From assembly GCA_020631735.1 (NCBI GenBank), contig CM036197.1, positions 46,547,880 through 46,611,879 on the forward strand: a stretch of DNA of 64,000 nucleotides, read 5' to 3'. Every line of letters begins with the position of its first letter. The stretch's first letter is position 1. Below the pieces are notes generated by a model, which ran no database searches, was not told the origin of the DNA, and was given only the letters and a program-made list of their open reading frames with translations. The position numbers were made by a program, and so were the translations under genes. The DNA comes from Saccharum officinarum (taxonomy: Eukaryota; Streptophyta; Magnoliopsida; Poales; Poaceae). Positions 12,136 to 23,178 of the stretch are shown here, piece by piece.

Positions 12136-12148
<13 letters not shown>
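11630..12148. mobile_element. Inverted dimer of unit A (about 0.5-kb hairpin)
   Basis: A full unit A (11640 to about 11880) is followed head-to-head by its own reverse complement (about 11886 to 12137). The outer ends TAGGGAGAGTATACTC and GAGTATACTCTCCCTA match exactly. The arms are about 250 bp with scattered mismatches and a spacer under 15 bases. (TA)n tracts lie on both sides. A transcript would form a very long fold-back, a good substrate for Dicer-like enzymes. Confidence 0.85.

Positions 12149-12214
<66 letters not shown>
12139..12214. repeat. (TA)n microsatellite, right of the inverted dimer
   Basis: About 38 TA units. Confidence 0.95.
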
Positions 12215-12217
<3 letters not shown>

Positions 12218-12899
12218 CAAGTTCAGCCTATACATGTATATAGGTTGAGGTCGTATAGTAGCGTTAACCAACCAATAACGAAAGATGTAGCACGCAGATC
12301 ACTCAGGGTGAAACAATTGATTTCGGTGACAACAAACTCTAATGAAGCTAGGAAACCCAAGTGAAAATGGCTGAGACGAGTACAAACTAAATTGCATAGA
12401 AATCAAACAATATACTAGCCACGCAATTACACGGATCACTTTGTTAGTTGCCGTATAGGTTCCAGGATGTCCCAAATGATTTTAGTACTAATTTTGAAAT
12501 AAACATATTGCATCCAATCAGACCATATTGATTGTTCGGTGAGATAAGAGAAAATTTTCTTAATTGCATTCGTCTGATCCATAATTCCTGGGCCTTACCG
12601 ACCTTAGGCTCGACCCGCCGAACAGTTTCGCAGAAGGGCCTCGTTCTAGGACACCAGCGCCGGCCCAGAATGCCTCGCAGAATTCCCCACTCGAAGAGCG
12701 CTCTGCTCCGCTTCCCCTGCCAGGCTGCCACGCCGTCGCCGCCTAAAACCTTCTTCCCCCCCACCGCTCCGTTCACCTCTCTTCGCGCCGTCGTAGCCGG
12801 CGAGTAGCAGGGGATCCGTGCCTTTGCGTTGCAAAGGATTTCGTCTTATTGGCCGAAGCTCCCTTTGCCGAGGAAGAGCACAGAAGCAGGGAGGCGGGC
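12215..12899. other. 5' flank and leader of the PDCD2-like gene
   Basis: AT-rich to about 12590, then GC-rich from about 12600, which is shared with bases 15-533 of the truncated duplicate. The shared part probably contains the promoter and 5' UTR. I saw no clear TATA box. Confidence 0.5.
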
Positions 12900-15232
12900 A
12901 TGGCGGAGGAGGTGCATCTAGGTCTGCCAGGTCCCTGGGCGTCGGATTACCGGGAGAAGGCCGACCACTGCACCACTAAGATCGGTGGAGTCCCTGTATG
13001 TCTTTTGTGTGTAGCTCTTCCTGGTTCTAGCTTATGTTTTTTTGCTTAGGAATTAGAGGCCGAGCTTATGTCATGCATCTTCTTCAGTTAACCCGCCACG
13101 ATTATAAATCTTATCTTATCTTGATGACTCTGCTCAGAGGTGAGAGATTTTTCTGAAAGCCGAGCTCCTTTTGAGTCGTTTGCTGATTTTTTTCTGCAGG
13201 ATTGGCCAACTGCTGATATGGGCATTAAGCCCGAGACTCTTCAGTGCAGCTTATGTGGGACCAAGCTTTGTCTTGTTGCTCAGGTGAGTGCTGTCGAATT
13301 AACAAAATTCTACTAGTTGAAACATCTTAATGGTCAGTCATGTAAGGAAACAGAGTGTTGCGGTGCTTGGGCACAGGCTTGTAAAGTTACAAGCTTGCAA
13401 TTCTCTGACTTAGCATTGCAAACTATGTTTACACACTGATCCATGATGGTGCAGAGCGCTTGTATGTTGATACTAGTGCTTTTGCCTCACCCTATTTAGT
13501 GGTGTTCCTGTACAAATAATAATAATAATGTCATTCTAACCTAAGGTACATGCACCCTTGGCAAAGCTAAACATTGAGGAGAGGATAATCTATGTGCTTG
13601 TTTGCCCGATACCAGAATGTGGACCTAAACCTAAAAGGCAAGTATATGCCAATTGATTCAGTCTGTTTATTAGATATCCAGATTTTACATGATTTTAAGT
13701 CAGTATGTTGTTTTCTCTTTTTTTGTTTCTCTTTTTATTCTTATAGTTGGAAGGTCCTAAGAGTTCAAAAATGCCATAATGTTATGCAAACAGAAGGCGG
13801 TGGTGATGAATTAGGTCAATCGAATGGACCTTCTTCTACAAGTGTTCCAGAAGAACAGAATGATAAAAATAAAACCCCTGAGATCAATGACAATGATTTT
13901 GATCTAGATGCCTTAGCCGAAGCACTTGGGCAAGCTGCAACTTTGGCATCTAACTCAAAGAAGAAAAATAAATCGAAGCATGCTAATGCCCCTGTAAAAC
14001 GTCCTGTAGTGAAGGAGCAAGCTTGCGATCTGAGCATACCAGGTGAGGACAAGTTTGAAAGAACTCGTTACCATGTATGCAAAATCTGAGTGTTTTGATC
14101 TGATAGAATTTTGTTGCAGTTCTTCCTTGTTTTTACATATATTATGATAAGGAACTACATGGGGGCAAAGGCACTGTGGGTTCAAGTAGCAGTGAGTTTG
14201 TTTTGGACAAAGAAATCATGGATACCGCAAATGATGAAGAAGAAAAATGGGAAGGAGAAAAATATGAGTACGATAAAGCTATTGGTGCTGACAGAACTTT
14301 TTTAAAATTCAAGAAACGGTTGGATGCATATCCCCAGCAATGCTTTAGGTAGTTAAACATTTAGTTCATATAGTATCATTGCAACCTGACTTGGTATTTA
14401 CAAACCATTTGTTTCTTGTCCTTTTTGGTTTGCACAACCTGAATTAAATTTTGGCATGCAATATTTCTTTAGGTATTCTTATGGTGGCAATCCACTGTTG
14501 GCTACAACAAAATTACAAGATCCTGGCACCTGTAGGCTGTGTGGTTCACCATGCCAACATGAACTGCAATTGATGTCTCCTTTATCATACTTTCTCCATG
14601 AAGCTGGAGACGGTTCCTCAAATTATGCACCCAGCAGTTGGACTTGGCTGACTGTTATCATATACACTTGCTCCAAGGTATGTCTTATTCTTGCCCTGAT
14701 GCTGAAGTCTAAGGAATTCTGAGTGCCCGAAACGTGATCCCTGGATAGTAGTTCGACTTAAAAAATGATTTGATTTACAAAGTACACCATGAAGAACATT
14801 ATATCATCAAAGCATCACTTCAGTTTTGTGCATTGAACAGATTTCTGTGTCCCTGATGTTCTTAACGTACTTTCAGAATTCCTAGCAGATATGTTGTCTG
14901 AAACATCAATCAAATTTCTGGTTTGTGAGTTTCGCGATTCCATCTTGGCTCTTGGGAACGCTTTTAGTTGTCCATGTTATGGCAATCTTGAAAGTTCAGT
15001 GGGCAGCTACATGTACATAGTTGCCATTGTTTACTTTTTCTTCTTGGTACTGGGGTGAAATCAGACATTGTTCATTGTATTCTTTTGTTTAGAGTTCTCC
15101 ACTCTGCACTATTTCTTAGCTCGTCTCAATTTACTGCAGAGCTGCTGCCCGTCCTCATGCGGTGGAAAGCCTCAGAGCTGTTGGTGGGGAGCAGCGGAGG
15201 AGATCCTGATCCAGGAGGATGAAGTCCTTTAG
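12900..15232 (+). CDS. PDCD2-like protein (uS5/40S ribosome assembly factor family)
   Basis: Seven coding exons: 12900-12995, 13200-13283, 13546-13637, 13747-14042, 14120-14348, 14473-14677 and 15140-15232. All junctions keep frame and give 364 residues. The N-terminal part ([20 protein letters not shown], then [15 protein letters not shown] and CPIPECG) is the zinc-binding PDCD2 region. An acidic, low-complexity linker follows in exon 4. The C-terminal PDCD2_C domain runs from [12 protein letters not shown] through [18 protein letters not shown] to [15 protein letters not shown], ending in the Cys-rich tail CCPSSCGGK. Family members (yeast Tsr4, animal PDCD2/PDCD2L) chaperone ribosomal protein uS5 during small-subunit assembly; this role is inferred by family. 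Intron 3 starts with GC (AAAAG then GCAAGT at 13638) and the frame requires it. Length and domain order are normal. Confidence 0.92.
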
Positions 15233-16049
15233 GATTTAACCAGTGCCAGTTGAGAAACTATTCCTGATTTGACCGTGTGATATAGAGTTTTTGTTTTCCA
15301 ATTGTTAGAGTTGTAAAGCAATCTGCAATTTTGAAGTGTGTTTTGTGGCTGCTTTTATTGTGCCCTAGTATCCTGCAGAACTGTCATAGTTAACACGATT
15401 TGGTCGATTGTAAGTTCGCACAGTATTATATCAGACTAGCTAGTAAGATTTTTTTGTCTGTGTGGCTGTTCTTTTCCGCTGCAAAATAATTTTTTCTAGT
15501 TGCCTGGATTGTCAACTCCAATCAAGGGCGGCCATGTTACGCTTGATGAGCATCAAAGGGATATGATCCGTTATGTACTATGTTCTTGCGTGCCTGTAAA
15601 CCCACCAATCCATCCTGTCCATGTCTAGAAACTTATCCTTTTTTGTTCACTCAAAAGAAAAGAATCTAGTACTTATTTTTTGTTTCTTTCTTGGGCCTGA
15701 TAATTGCAAGAAAGTAGTACTATTCTGGATTAAAGTGATAAAACCGTACCGCAGCCCATATGTAACGAACTGCATAATTCATCAGCTGTATTATTCTCGT
15801 CGCCAACCCTACCTGCACCGACGTTGATGCTTCATTTGCAACTTGGTTTTCGGATCGCCGGAACGGTGCCAGCCAGGCTGCACATAAACAAATTAGACAA
15901 TAATATTGTAGCAGGGGTTTTGCAGCCATGTTTTCTCCGTTTGAAGAATCTCTACTACGAAAAGGATTTGCTAATCTTTTTTTTAGCTTGTGCTGAGTTC
16001 GTTGGGGGGAAATAAACATATGTTCAGCATATATATGGTTTATTCGCCT
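15233..16049. other. 3' UTR of the PDCD2-like gene and spacer
   Basis: The first 200-300 bases are probably 3' UTR. The rest has no gene that I can support. Confidence 0.45.
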
Positions 16050-16586
16050 CCTGTGAATTGTGATGGAGAGTCTCCTCCACCTGTACGTCGGCGTCTGGGA
16101 TGTTCCGAGTCCAAGACGGCACGTCGCCGCCTGACCTGACGGGGAGAATACGAACCAACATCTACGAAATGCGGCGCCTCGCCACTGGACGGGCCGGGTA
16201 AACGCCCCCGCCGGACACGCCACTCCCTCATGGCGTGCCCGGGGCCGGCGGGCTCGGCCGTGCGTGCGGTGGTCGAATCCTGGTCTGCCTTGCGGACGCC
16301 GAGAACCAGAGGGGATGCCTGTGAATTGTGATGGAGAGTCTCCTCCACCTGTACTCAGTGCAGTCGGCGTCCGCGATGTTCCGAGTCCAAGACGGCACGT
16401 CGCCGCCTGACCTGACGGGGAGAATACGAACCAACATCTACGAAATGCGGCGCCTCGCCACTGGACGGGCCGGGTAAACGCCCCCGCCGGACACGCCACT
16501 CCCTCATGGCGTGCCCGGGGCCGGCGGGCTCGGCCGTGCGTGCGGTGGTCGAATCCTGGCCTGCCTTGCGGACGCCGAGAACCAGG
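16050..16586. repeat. GC-rich tandem duplication, period about 268 bp
   Basis: Copy 1 (16050-16317) and copy 2 (16318-16586) both begin CCTGTGAATTGTGATGGAGA and end in GACGCCGAGAACCAG. They are almost identical except for a short insertion in copy 2 (ACTCAGTGCAGTC, near 16353). Long minus-strand open frames cross both copies, but they lack family similarity. Recent local duplication is the simplest reading. Confidence 0.85.
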
Positions 16587-17100
16587 GCTGCGATGGCGAC
16601 TCCTACGGACGCCGTGCGGTGGGATGGGAGCGCTGACGTAACGCCGCGTCGGCCCCGCGTCGCGTCGCGTGGGCGGCGGCAACCTTCCTGACTTGCCGAG
16701 CCTAGCCGAGGAGCGCCGGCTCGGTGGCTGCCGCGAGTGGTGCTGGTGCCGTGCCGCCACGCCAGCGTAACTAATTGTGCGGACGCTTCGGTCCCCTTTC
16801 CGAGGACGGGACGGCCGAGAGCTGGCCGATCGGTGGTCTCTAGCATGATCGGTCGGAGCTGTCCGGCCCGGCGTGACCCCTCTACCCACGGTGGGGGCAC
16901 TCGCTCGCCGGTCCAGACGCGACACGCCAGGCTCGCTCGTACGTTCCGCTGGGGGTCCATCTCCCTCCATGATTGGCCACGTCGATGTCGACCCCAACAG
17001 ATCTCTCACTGTACGGACACAGCCGCTGCCATCGTTTCAGATGACTGTCCGCTAGCACTAGCAGCGATGGACGATTATCTTTCAGTCCCACCGTAGACAC
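16587..17100. other. GC-rich spacer without a recognised gene
   Basis: Open in several frames because of base composition. No conserved domain or splice pattern seen. Confidence 0.35.
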
Positions 17101-17261
17101 AGTGGCGGATACAGGATGAGAATCAAGGTGAGCTAAAACAATGCAGATGTTGATTTGCATGAAGATTTAACGGTCATTTAAGGTTTTGCTACAGTGTTTT
17201 TAGTGGTAAATCCAGTCATTAGGGGGCTGGAGCCCACCCAGCCTCCTTTAGATCCGCCGCT
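17101..17261. mobile_element. MITE with AGTGGCGGAT termini
   Basis: AGTGGCGGAT at the left and ATCCGCCGCT at the right are near-perfect inverted ends 161 bp apart. It is related by its ends to 5725-5880. Confidence 0.65.
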
Positions 17262-20121
17262 GCGTAGACACCTTGTCACTGTGAGGGATAATGTTAAAAA
17301 CAGGACCATTTCTTCTTCGGTAGTACTAGTATAAATACTGTGTTAATTCTATTCTAGTGGTCCGTGGATTGTGGCCAGCCAATCGGAGGCGCTGACCCAC
17401 GCGGTGCGGGCCCTCCGTGCTTTGCCCTCGTTAACGTTAGTCGTTAACGCTTACGCACGCACGCGGCCGCCGAGCAAAAACAAAACAAGGAGCTGTTCAT
17501 GGCGTCAGGATTGATTGAGCGGCCACCGCACCCACCGTCCGCTGCTCCAGGCTCTCCACGCCACGGTGCCTCCATTGCCCCCAGCCCCACGCCCACGCGA
17601 CACGACGCCGCCAGCGCGCGGGCGTGCAGACAGCAGCAGCAGCCAGCAGCCCGCGGCCGGCTCACCGCGTCGCCGCGCCGTGGCTGCGGCTGTGGCTGGG
17701 GCCGGAGCCGGATCCGAGTGCCAGGCCGCGCGTCCGCTTCCAAATCGCGCATGATGCCATGATTGGGTGGTTGATGGCACTCGGGGTGGTGGTGCTGCAC
17801 TGCTCCTCCCGAGCCCCAAAAGCCAAATTCCATCCCCCTATGGCATCGGTACGCACGACGGCATAAAGCTCCAAGCTTTTCCTCCCCACGCCTCGTTTTA
17901 TCTCGCGTCTCGCGTCTCCCGTCCCCATCGCTCCCCTCGCCGCCCTGGTCTCCTCCACCCTTTCGCTTCGCCGCCTCCGGGGTTCTCCGCGCCGGTACTG
18001 ATCTCCGCCTCTCACTTCTCTCCCTCTCTTGCTATGAAAAGCGCAAGCTCTCACCTTCTCTCAAGTTTTAATCGTTTCTTCTTGGAGGAGGTGGAGTTCG
18101 TGTGGCAGTCCCTTTATTAGTACTGCTTAGTAGTAGGACTTGTTTGCCCTGTGTTGTGATAGGGCATGAAGCTTGCTTAAGGTCTTGTGCTTGAAGGATT
18201 GTTTTTCTTTATGACCCCAATGGATGAGTTTTAGATCAAAACTTGGCAAATTGTAGCAGTTGCTGTGACTCTTGTGAGTTTTAGTGGAAATTTGGTAAAC
18301 TCATGTCTCTGTAGAGAAATTAGTATGCTTATCTTCTCTAAAGTTTGAAAAATCAAAATCAAGGTACATGCTGTTATTTGCAATGTTCATCATTCCTTGT
18401 CCATTTCTGATGCATATTTCTGCCTTTCAAATCCAAGGAAGTTGGTTTTCTAATAGTACCTAAGCAATTGTCTTAGCCTCAAGGGTACCCACACAACCTT
18501 TTTTTCTTTTGCGTTATCTTTTGATGGTTTCTAGATTTTCTAACTTATAACGTGAGTTCAAGAAATTTGATCAAACAAAAGAAATCATTATCTTTGGGAT
18601 TTTGCAACTTCTTATATCGAACTAGAGTTCAAACAAAGATGTTCTGTAGTTTGTTACTGTAGATTTCCTGCTGCTTGGAAAGTTCACAATTCTTTCCCTC
18701 TTCCCTGTTTAATCTTCTTTCTTCTTTAGTTGCAAGTCTTGAGAATTTAAGGCTTTCCTTTGAGTGGAGTTCTTGTGACAATCATTTCAAGACTAATTGT
18801 TTTGTGCTGGAATTATTGGGTGCACGAAAGTTACGATACTGCTTTAAATGATTGTCTTTCTCTATGGTTTCAGTGCATTGATTTTAATGGAAAAGTTGGC
18901 ATAATTGAAGCTTTGCAGTGGATCTTGTGAATTTTAGTGGGAATTTGGTAAATTCATCCATTTCTTTTGTAGGCAGTTTCTTAATTACATATTTGAACTG
19001 AAGTTTCCAATTCAAGGAAAAACTAATCTTTTATTCGTTAGAGTACCTATATAATTTTCTAAGCGTCAACAGCATCACTTAATGTTTAGTGCATAACCAT
19101 GCAATAATTTCTAAATTTTGCTCTGTAAAACATGTGCTCAAGAGATATGGACAAACAACAAATATAATTATATTTGGAACTATGCAACTTCTTGTCCAGT
19201 GGACATGGTCACATGGGTTGTCTCTACAGTAAAGTTTTTTTTCCCCCAAACTTTGTAACTCAACTTCAGAGGGTTGTGAAGATATGTCAGTGAGTATTGG
19301 TGTGCGGATTCTGAAGTAATAAGTGCTATTGCAGTCTTTGAAATGATGCTGCTATTTCAAATTAAGCAAACATTATGTTGAGCATCATATGGCTTCCCCA
19401 CAGATGTTTTAAGTTTCTTCAGTAATCATAGTGCTTCTGTACGTACCCATGATTTTTTTTCATGCTACTTAACTGTGAAATCAACTGATCAGCAAAAGTT
19501 TTTATGTATGCTTGTTGAGTGTCGACACTGTTTCCATTAGATACATATGCTAACTTTGGTACGATTTTGAGTCCAGTTGTAATTGTACCTCAGTCCCCAT
19601 GTTCTTGTGGTTTGTTTGCATGCAGATTTTCGAAACATTTGAGTCGGCTTGATATTTGCACCTTTTTTTCCTCTCACATTGTTTGCATCATCTTAATAAA
19701 AATGGAATATTAACTTCAATCAGATGTTGTCTCATTACGCTTCAATCTTATTTGTTCAATTTCACTTATGGCCTTACTTGCTTCACCTGCAGATCGTGGA
19801 CATTTTATGAAGTCCCTTTGGGGTTCTGGATGCATAAGATAGTGTGCATATGATTTGTCCATAGTTCTGCAGCCTCATCATTTTCCATCTGGGATCAATA
19901 AAGCTTCATGCTCATGGACAGGGCTGATACATCAGGTTTTGTCAGTGGTGGTATACATTACATGAACATCCATGTGTATTTTCATTTTGTGTATACTATG
20001 TGCTTCCTCAGTGGTGAAGTTGTAAAGCTGGAGTCCTGAATTCTGTTGGTTGGATTGAAGCATCTCTGAACAGCATATAAATTTCTTCCTATCATAATCC
20101 TACCTTATTATAATAAGCAGG
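17262..20121 (+). other. Promoter, 5' leader and leader introns of the Cys/His-repeat gene
   Basis: A GC-rich pyrimidine-heavy block (about 17860-17995) looks like a 5' UTR exon; a donor at the CGCCG then GTACTG junction near 17996 is plausible. The following 2 kb is T-rich and intron-like. An exon may begin after TTCACCTGCAG near 19793. The last acceptor is clear: TAATAAGCAG ends at 20120, one base before the start codon. Confidence 0.5.
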
Positions 20122-22095
20122 ATGGACCTCAATATGACAAATCTTTGGTTTCATGGGAAGGAACATATAGCTGCTGCTTCATTCTCCCAGGCCCAACCAT
20201 CTGCCATAAATTGCAGGAATGAAGAACAAGCTGTGTCAGCCATGAACTTGGGTTGCATCAGGAGCTCAGAGATAGCACGGAACTCTAGAACATTTCAGCA
20301 TGGCGATCAAAGTTTGGCCGCTCCTGATGATGGCTGCAGGCTGGTCCTTGGACTCGGGCCAACGCCAAATCTGTATTCTGCTGATAGTCACTCATTTGGT
20401 GGAAATAAAGCTTATGAATCTGCAACTTTGCTCACTCAACATTGTGCCACAACCGACCCTGGTTTAATGTTGGGTCTTTCAAGATGCAGCTCAAGAAATT
20501 TGCAATCTACAACAGCGAGTGGCAGCAAGAATTATTCACCTGCAAGGAAGACTGGTATCATCTTTCCACTTATTGATGAGGGATCAACTTCAGCAAAAAG
20601 GAAACGAGGTGGTTATATGCTGCCACTTCTGTTTGCGCCAAGATCAGAAGATCTTTGTCTTAATGGAACATCTCCAGACACCGATGTCCAACAGCATGAT
20701 GGAACTGCATGTGACGCTGAAAGCGATCATGATAGATCTCTGAATCATCACGAGATTCATCCTAGCCCTGACCTATCCATTACAGCTGATTGTTCTTTTG
20801 CTGCAACTTCTGATATAGTAGGTGGTACAAATGGTGAGCAGAGGAGTCATCAGCGCCATCCAAAGAAATGCAGGTTCAATGGGTGTTCGAAAGGTGCAAG
20901 GGGTGCATCAGGACTTTGCATTTCTCATGGCGGTGGCCAGAGGTGCCAGAAGCCTGGTTGCAACAAAGGTGCTGAGAGTCGAACAGCATTCTGCAAAGCT
21001 CATGGAGGAGGGAGACGCTGCCAAGAGTTAGGCTGCACCAAAAGCGCTGAAGGGAAGACAGAGTTCTGTATTGCTCATGGTGGTGGGCGCCGGTGTGGGA
21101 TTGATGAATGCCCGAGAGCGGCAAGGGGGAAATCTGGATTGTGCATAAAACATGGTGGAGGGAAAAGGTGCAGGATAGAGGGTTGCACTCGTAGTGCTGA
21201 AGGCCATCCTGGGTTGTGCATCTCACATGGAGGTGGTCGCCGGTGCCAGTACCCAAACTGCGGTAAGGGAGCGCAAGGAAGCACCATCTTTTGCAAGTCC
21301 CATGGTGGAGGCAAGAGGTGCATGTTTGATGACTGTACCAGAGGCGCAGAGGGCAGCACGTCCTTCTGCAAAGGGCATGGTGGCGGGAAGAGGTGCCTCT
21401 TTGAGGGAGGTGGGGTGTGCCCAAAGAGCGTCCATGGCGGAACTAGCTTCTGTGTTGCGCATGGAGGGGGCAAACGCTGCTCCGTTCCTGGGTGCACCAA
21501 GAGCGCCCGTGGTCGTTCTGATTGTTGTGTGAAGCACGGTGGTGGCAAGCGTTGCAGGTTTGATGGGTGCGACAAGAGCGCACAGGGGAGTACTGACTTC
21601 TGCAAGGCCCATGGCGGGGGCAAGCGATGCGCTTGGAGCACCGGCTGCGACAAGTTCGCTAGGGGAAGGAGCGGTCTATGCGCTGCACATACGACCCTGA
21701 TGGCTTCCAAGCTAGAGCATGATCCTGGACATGCACGAAGCATGGTCGGGCCTTCCCACTTTAGCAGCATTGTCTCTGGTTCATCAGCAGCTGATAGCAA
21801 CATGGACCATGCCATCTCATCATCCGGCCATGGCGCATGGTCAGACTGCGTTGACTCGTCGGGAGACATGCAGAGCTCCGGCAGGCTCCTGATACCACAT
21901 CAGGTGCTGGTCCCTGGCTCATTGAAGGCCTCTCCTTTGTGTGGTCTAGCAGGCAACGGCCAGGATGACGGAGGGAGCCGGAGCCAGAGCTTTGGGCTCG
22001 TGGTGCCGGAGGGAAGGGTGCACGGTGGAGGGCTGATGTCCATGCTTGGAGTTGGAGGCAACCTGGGAAGCAATCCTGATGGTTCGAAAGCCTGA
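20122..22095 (+). CDS. WRKY19-like zinc-binding repeat protein (no WRKY domain)
   Basis: A single coding exon of 657 residues, beginning just after a splice acceptor. The N-terminal 240 residues hold two EAR-like leucine motifs (LVLGLG at about 74 and LMLGL at about 115) and a basic nuclear-signal-like stretch (AKRKRG, about 158). Residues 250 to about 527 are eleven repeats of about 25 residues with spacing C-x4-C-x10-C-x2-H, and all but the last end HGGG plus a basic residue and then RC. Repeat 8 has a 3-residue insertion before its second cysteine. The C-terminal 130 residues are Ser/Gly-rich. Similar repeats occur in Arabidopsis WRKY19 and in related plant proteins often named WRKY19-like. 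The molecular role is not established; nuclear regulation or nucleic-acid binding is inference from the zinc-type repeats and EAR-like motifs. Confidence 0.88.
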   Translation: MDLNMTNLWFHGKEHIAAASFSQAQPSAINCRNEEQAVSAMNLGCIRSSEIARNSRTFQHGDQSLAAPDDGCRLVLGLGPTPNLYSADSHSFGGNKAYESATLLTQHCATTDPGLMLGLSRCSSRNLQSTTASGSKNYSPARKTGIIFPLIDEGSTSAKRKRGGYMLPLLFAPRSEDLCLNGTSPDTDVQQHDGTACDAESDHDRSLNHHEIHPSPDLSITADCSFAATSDIVGGTNGEQRSHQRHPKKCRFNGCSKGARGASGLCISHGGGQRCQKPGCNKGAESRTAFCKAHGGGRRCQELGCTKSAEGKTEFCIAHGGGRRCGIDECPRAARGKSGLCIKHGGGKRCRIEGCTRSAEGHPGLCISHGGGRRCQYPNCGKGAQGSTIFCKSHGGGKRCMFDDCTRGAEGSTSFCKGHGGGKRCLFEGGGVCPKSVHGGTSFCVAHGGGKRCSVPGCTKSARGRSDCCVKHGGGKRCRFDGCDKSAQGSTDFCKAHGGGKRCAWSTGCDKFARGRSGLCAAHTTLMASKLEHDPGHARSMVGPSHFSSIVSGSSAADSNMDHAISSSGHGAWSDCVDSSGDMQSSGRLLIPHQVLVPGSLKASPLCGLAGNGQDDGGSRSQSFGLVVPEGRVHGGGLMSMLGVGGNLGSNPDGSKA

Positions 22096-22528
22096 AACAC
22101 CAAGGATGTGACGTAGTGAGCACAAATAGAGAATTCAGGCTATTTTACATGCCTCTGTTATGATTCTTGTAATATATACATGATTTTTCAAATGGCCATT
22201 GTGTAACTGTAGTACTTGCCAACTATAGTATTTGCAATGTACAAGAGTGGTTTTAGCATTTAGTCAATGTTGTGCACAGAGCTGAGAACTGCATATTACT
22301 TGGGTTCAGAAATTACATGAAAGCTTGTAGGTTGTTTCTCTCCGAATTTTTGCAAACCTATTTGCTGAAATATTTAGTCCTTCCTGATGGGTTCAAGCCT
22401 TAGGCTAGTAAATCAGTGGGAGTGTGGGATTCACTGTGACCTTTTAAAACCGGTAACAATTAATAGTTAATTCAAAATTGCAGAAAAAAGTGTAATGTGG
22501 AAATTTTGAAGTTTGAACACATACAAGG
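22096..22528 (+). other. 3' UTR of the repeat-protein gene and spacer
   Basis: T-rich 3' UTR-like sequence, including TGTAATATATACATG near 22168. No further gene seen. Confidence 0.45.
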
Positions 22529-22678
22529 TATTTCTGCATTCCAAATTATACGATATTTTGTCTTTCTAGATATATTAATTTTCTTATATGCACCTAGACA
22601 TAGTGTATATTTAAGTGCGTAACAAAAACTATATATCTAGAAAGGCAGAACATCTAATAATTTAGAATGAGGGGAGTA
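22529..22678. mobile_element. Complete Stowaway MITE
   Basis: TA-bounded, 150 bp, with inverted ends reading ATTCCAAATTATACGAT at the left and CTAATAATTTAGAATGAGG at the right. Inner arms around TCTAGATATA also pair. Confidence 0.8.
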
Positions 22679-23139
22679 ATTTGTTTTCAAAGTTTCCGCA
22701 GATTACGTAGATTTCACATTAAATTTGTGTCATTATTGGTCCCTTTGGATTTGCTTGGCCGTCATTCCTCACCAAGCACCCATGGTAGGAAAAACCCTTT
22801 GCTTGGGGAACCTGCCTCATGCTGTAGCTTTCCCAACAAAGAAAATGGGTCAAGACTCTTTTGGTGAAAAGGGGGATGATCATGTCACGTCGTTAAGATC
22901 GTGTCCTGTAAGTGTTCACGATCTGCATTTGTTCTGTTTATATTCGCTTTTTAAATCAAACTAGATTATTAGCCATCCCTCGTCCATTTCCAGGTGATCA
23001 TGTCATGCACATCCATTTATGACTCCACATCATGTAGACAGTCCAAAGGGGTATGAAATTCTCAAGCTTGTGTTGTGGTTGTTATGTTGTTATGAAGGGC
23101 TCTTATCCATGTGTTGTTCCTTAGTTCTTGCTCTACTGT

Positions 23140-23178
<39 letters not shown>

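Noticed and set aside
16265..16560. GGTCGAATCC motifs resembling the T-arm of a tRNA
   Set aside because: They occur once per copy of the tandem repeat and have no acceptor stem or anticodon arm around them. No tRNA gene was found in the window.
15720..17009. 429-codon minus-strand open frame
   Set aside because: Spans the GC-rich tandem duplication and AT-rich flank alike, is low-complexity Arg/Pro/Gly, has no family similarity and several equally long overlapping frames.
17499..18120. GC-rich open frames upstream of the Cys/His-repeat gene as a separate gene
   Set aside because: They fit a promoter and 5' UTR exon better: pyrimidine-rich leader followed by T-rich introns and a clear acceptor before the start codon at 20122.
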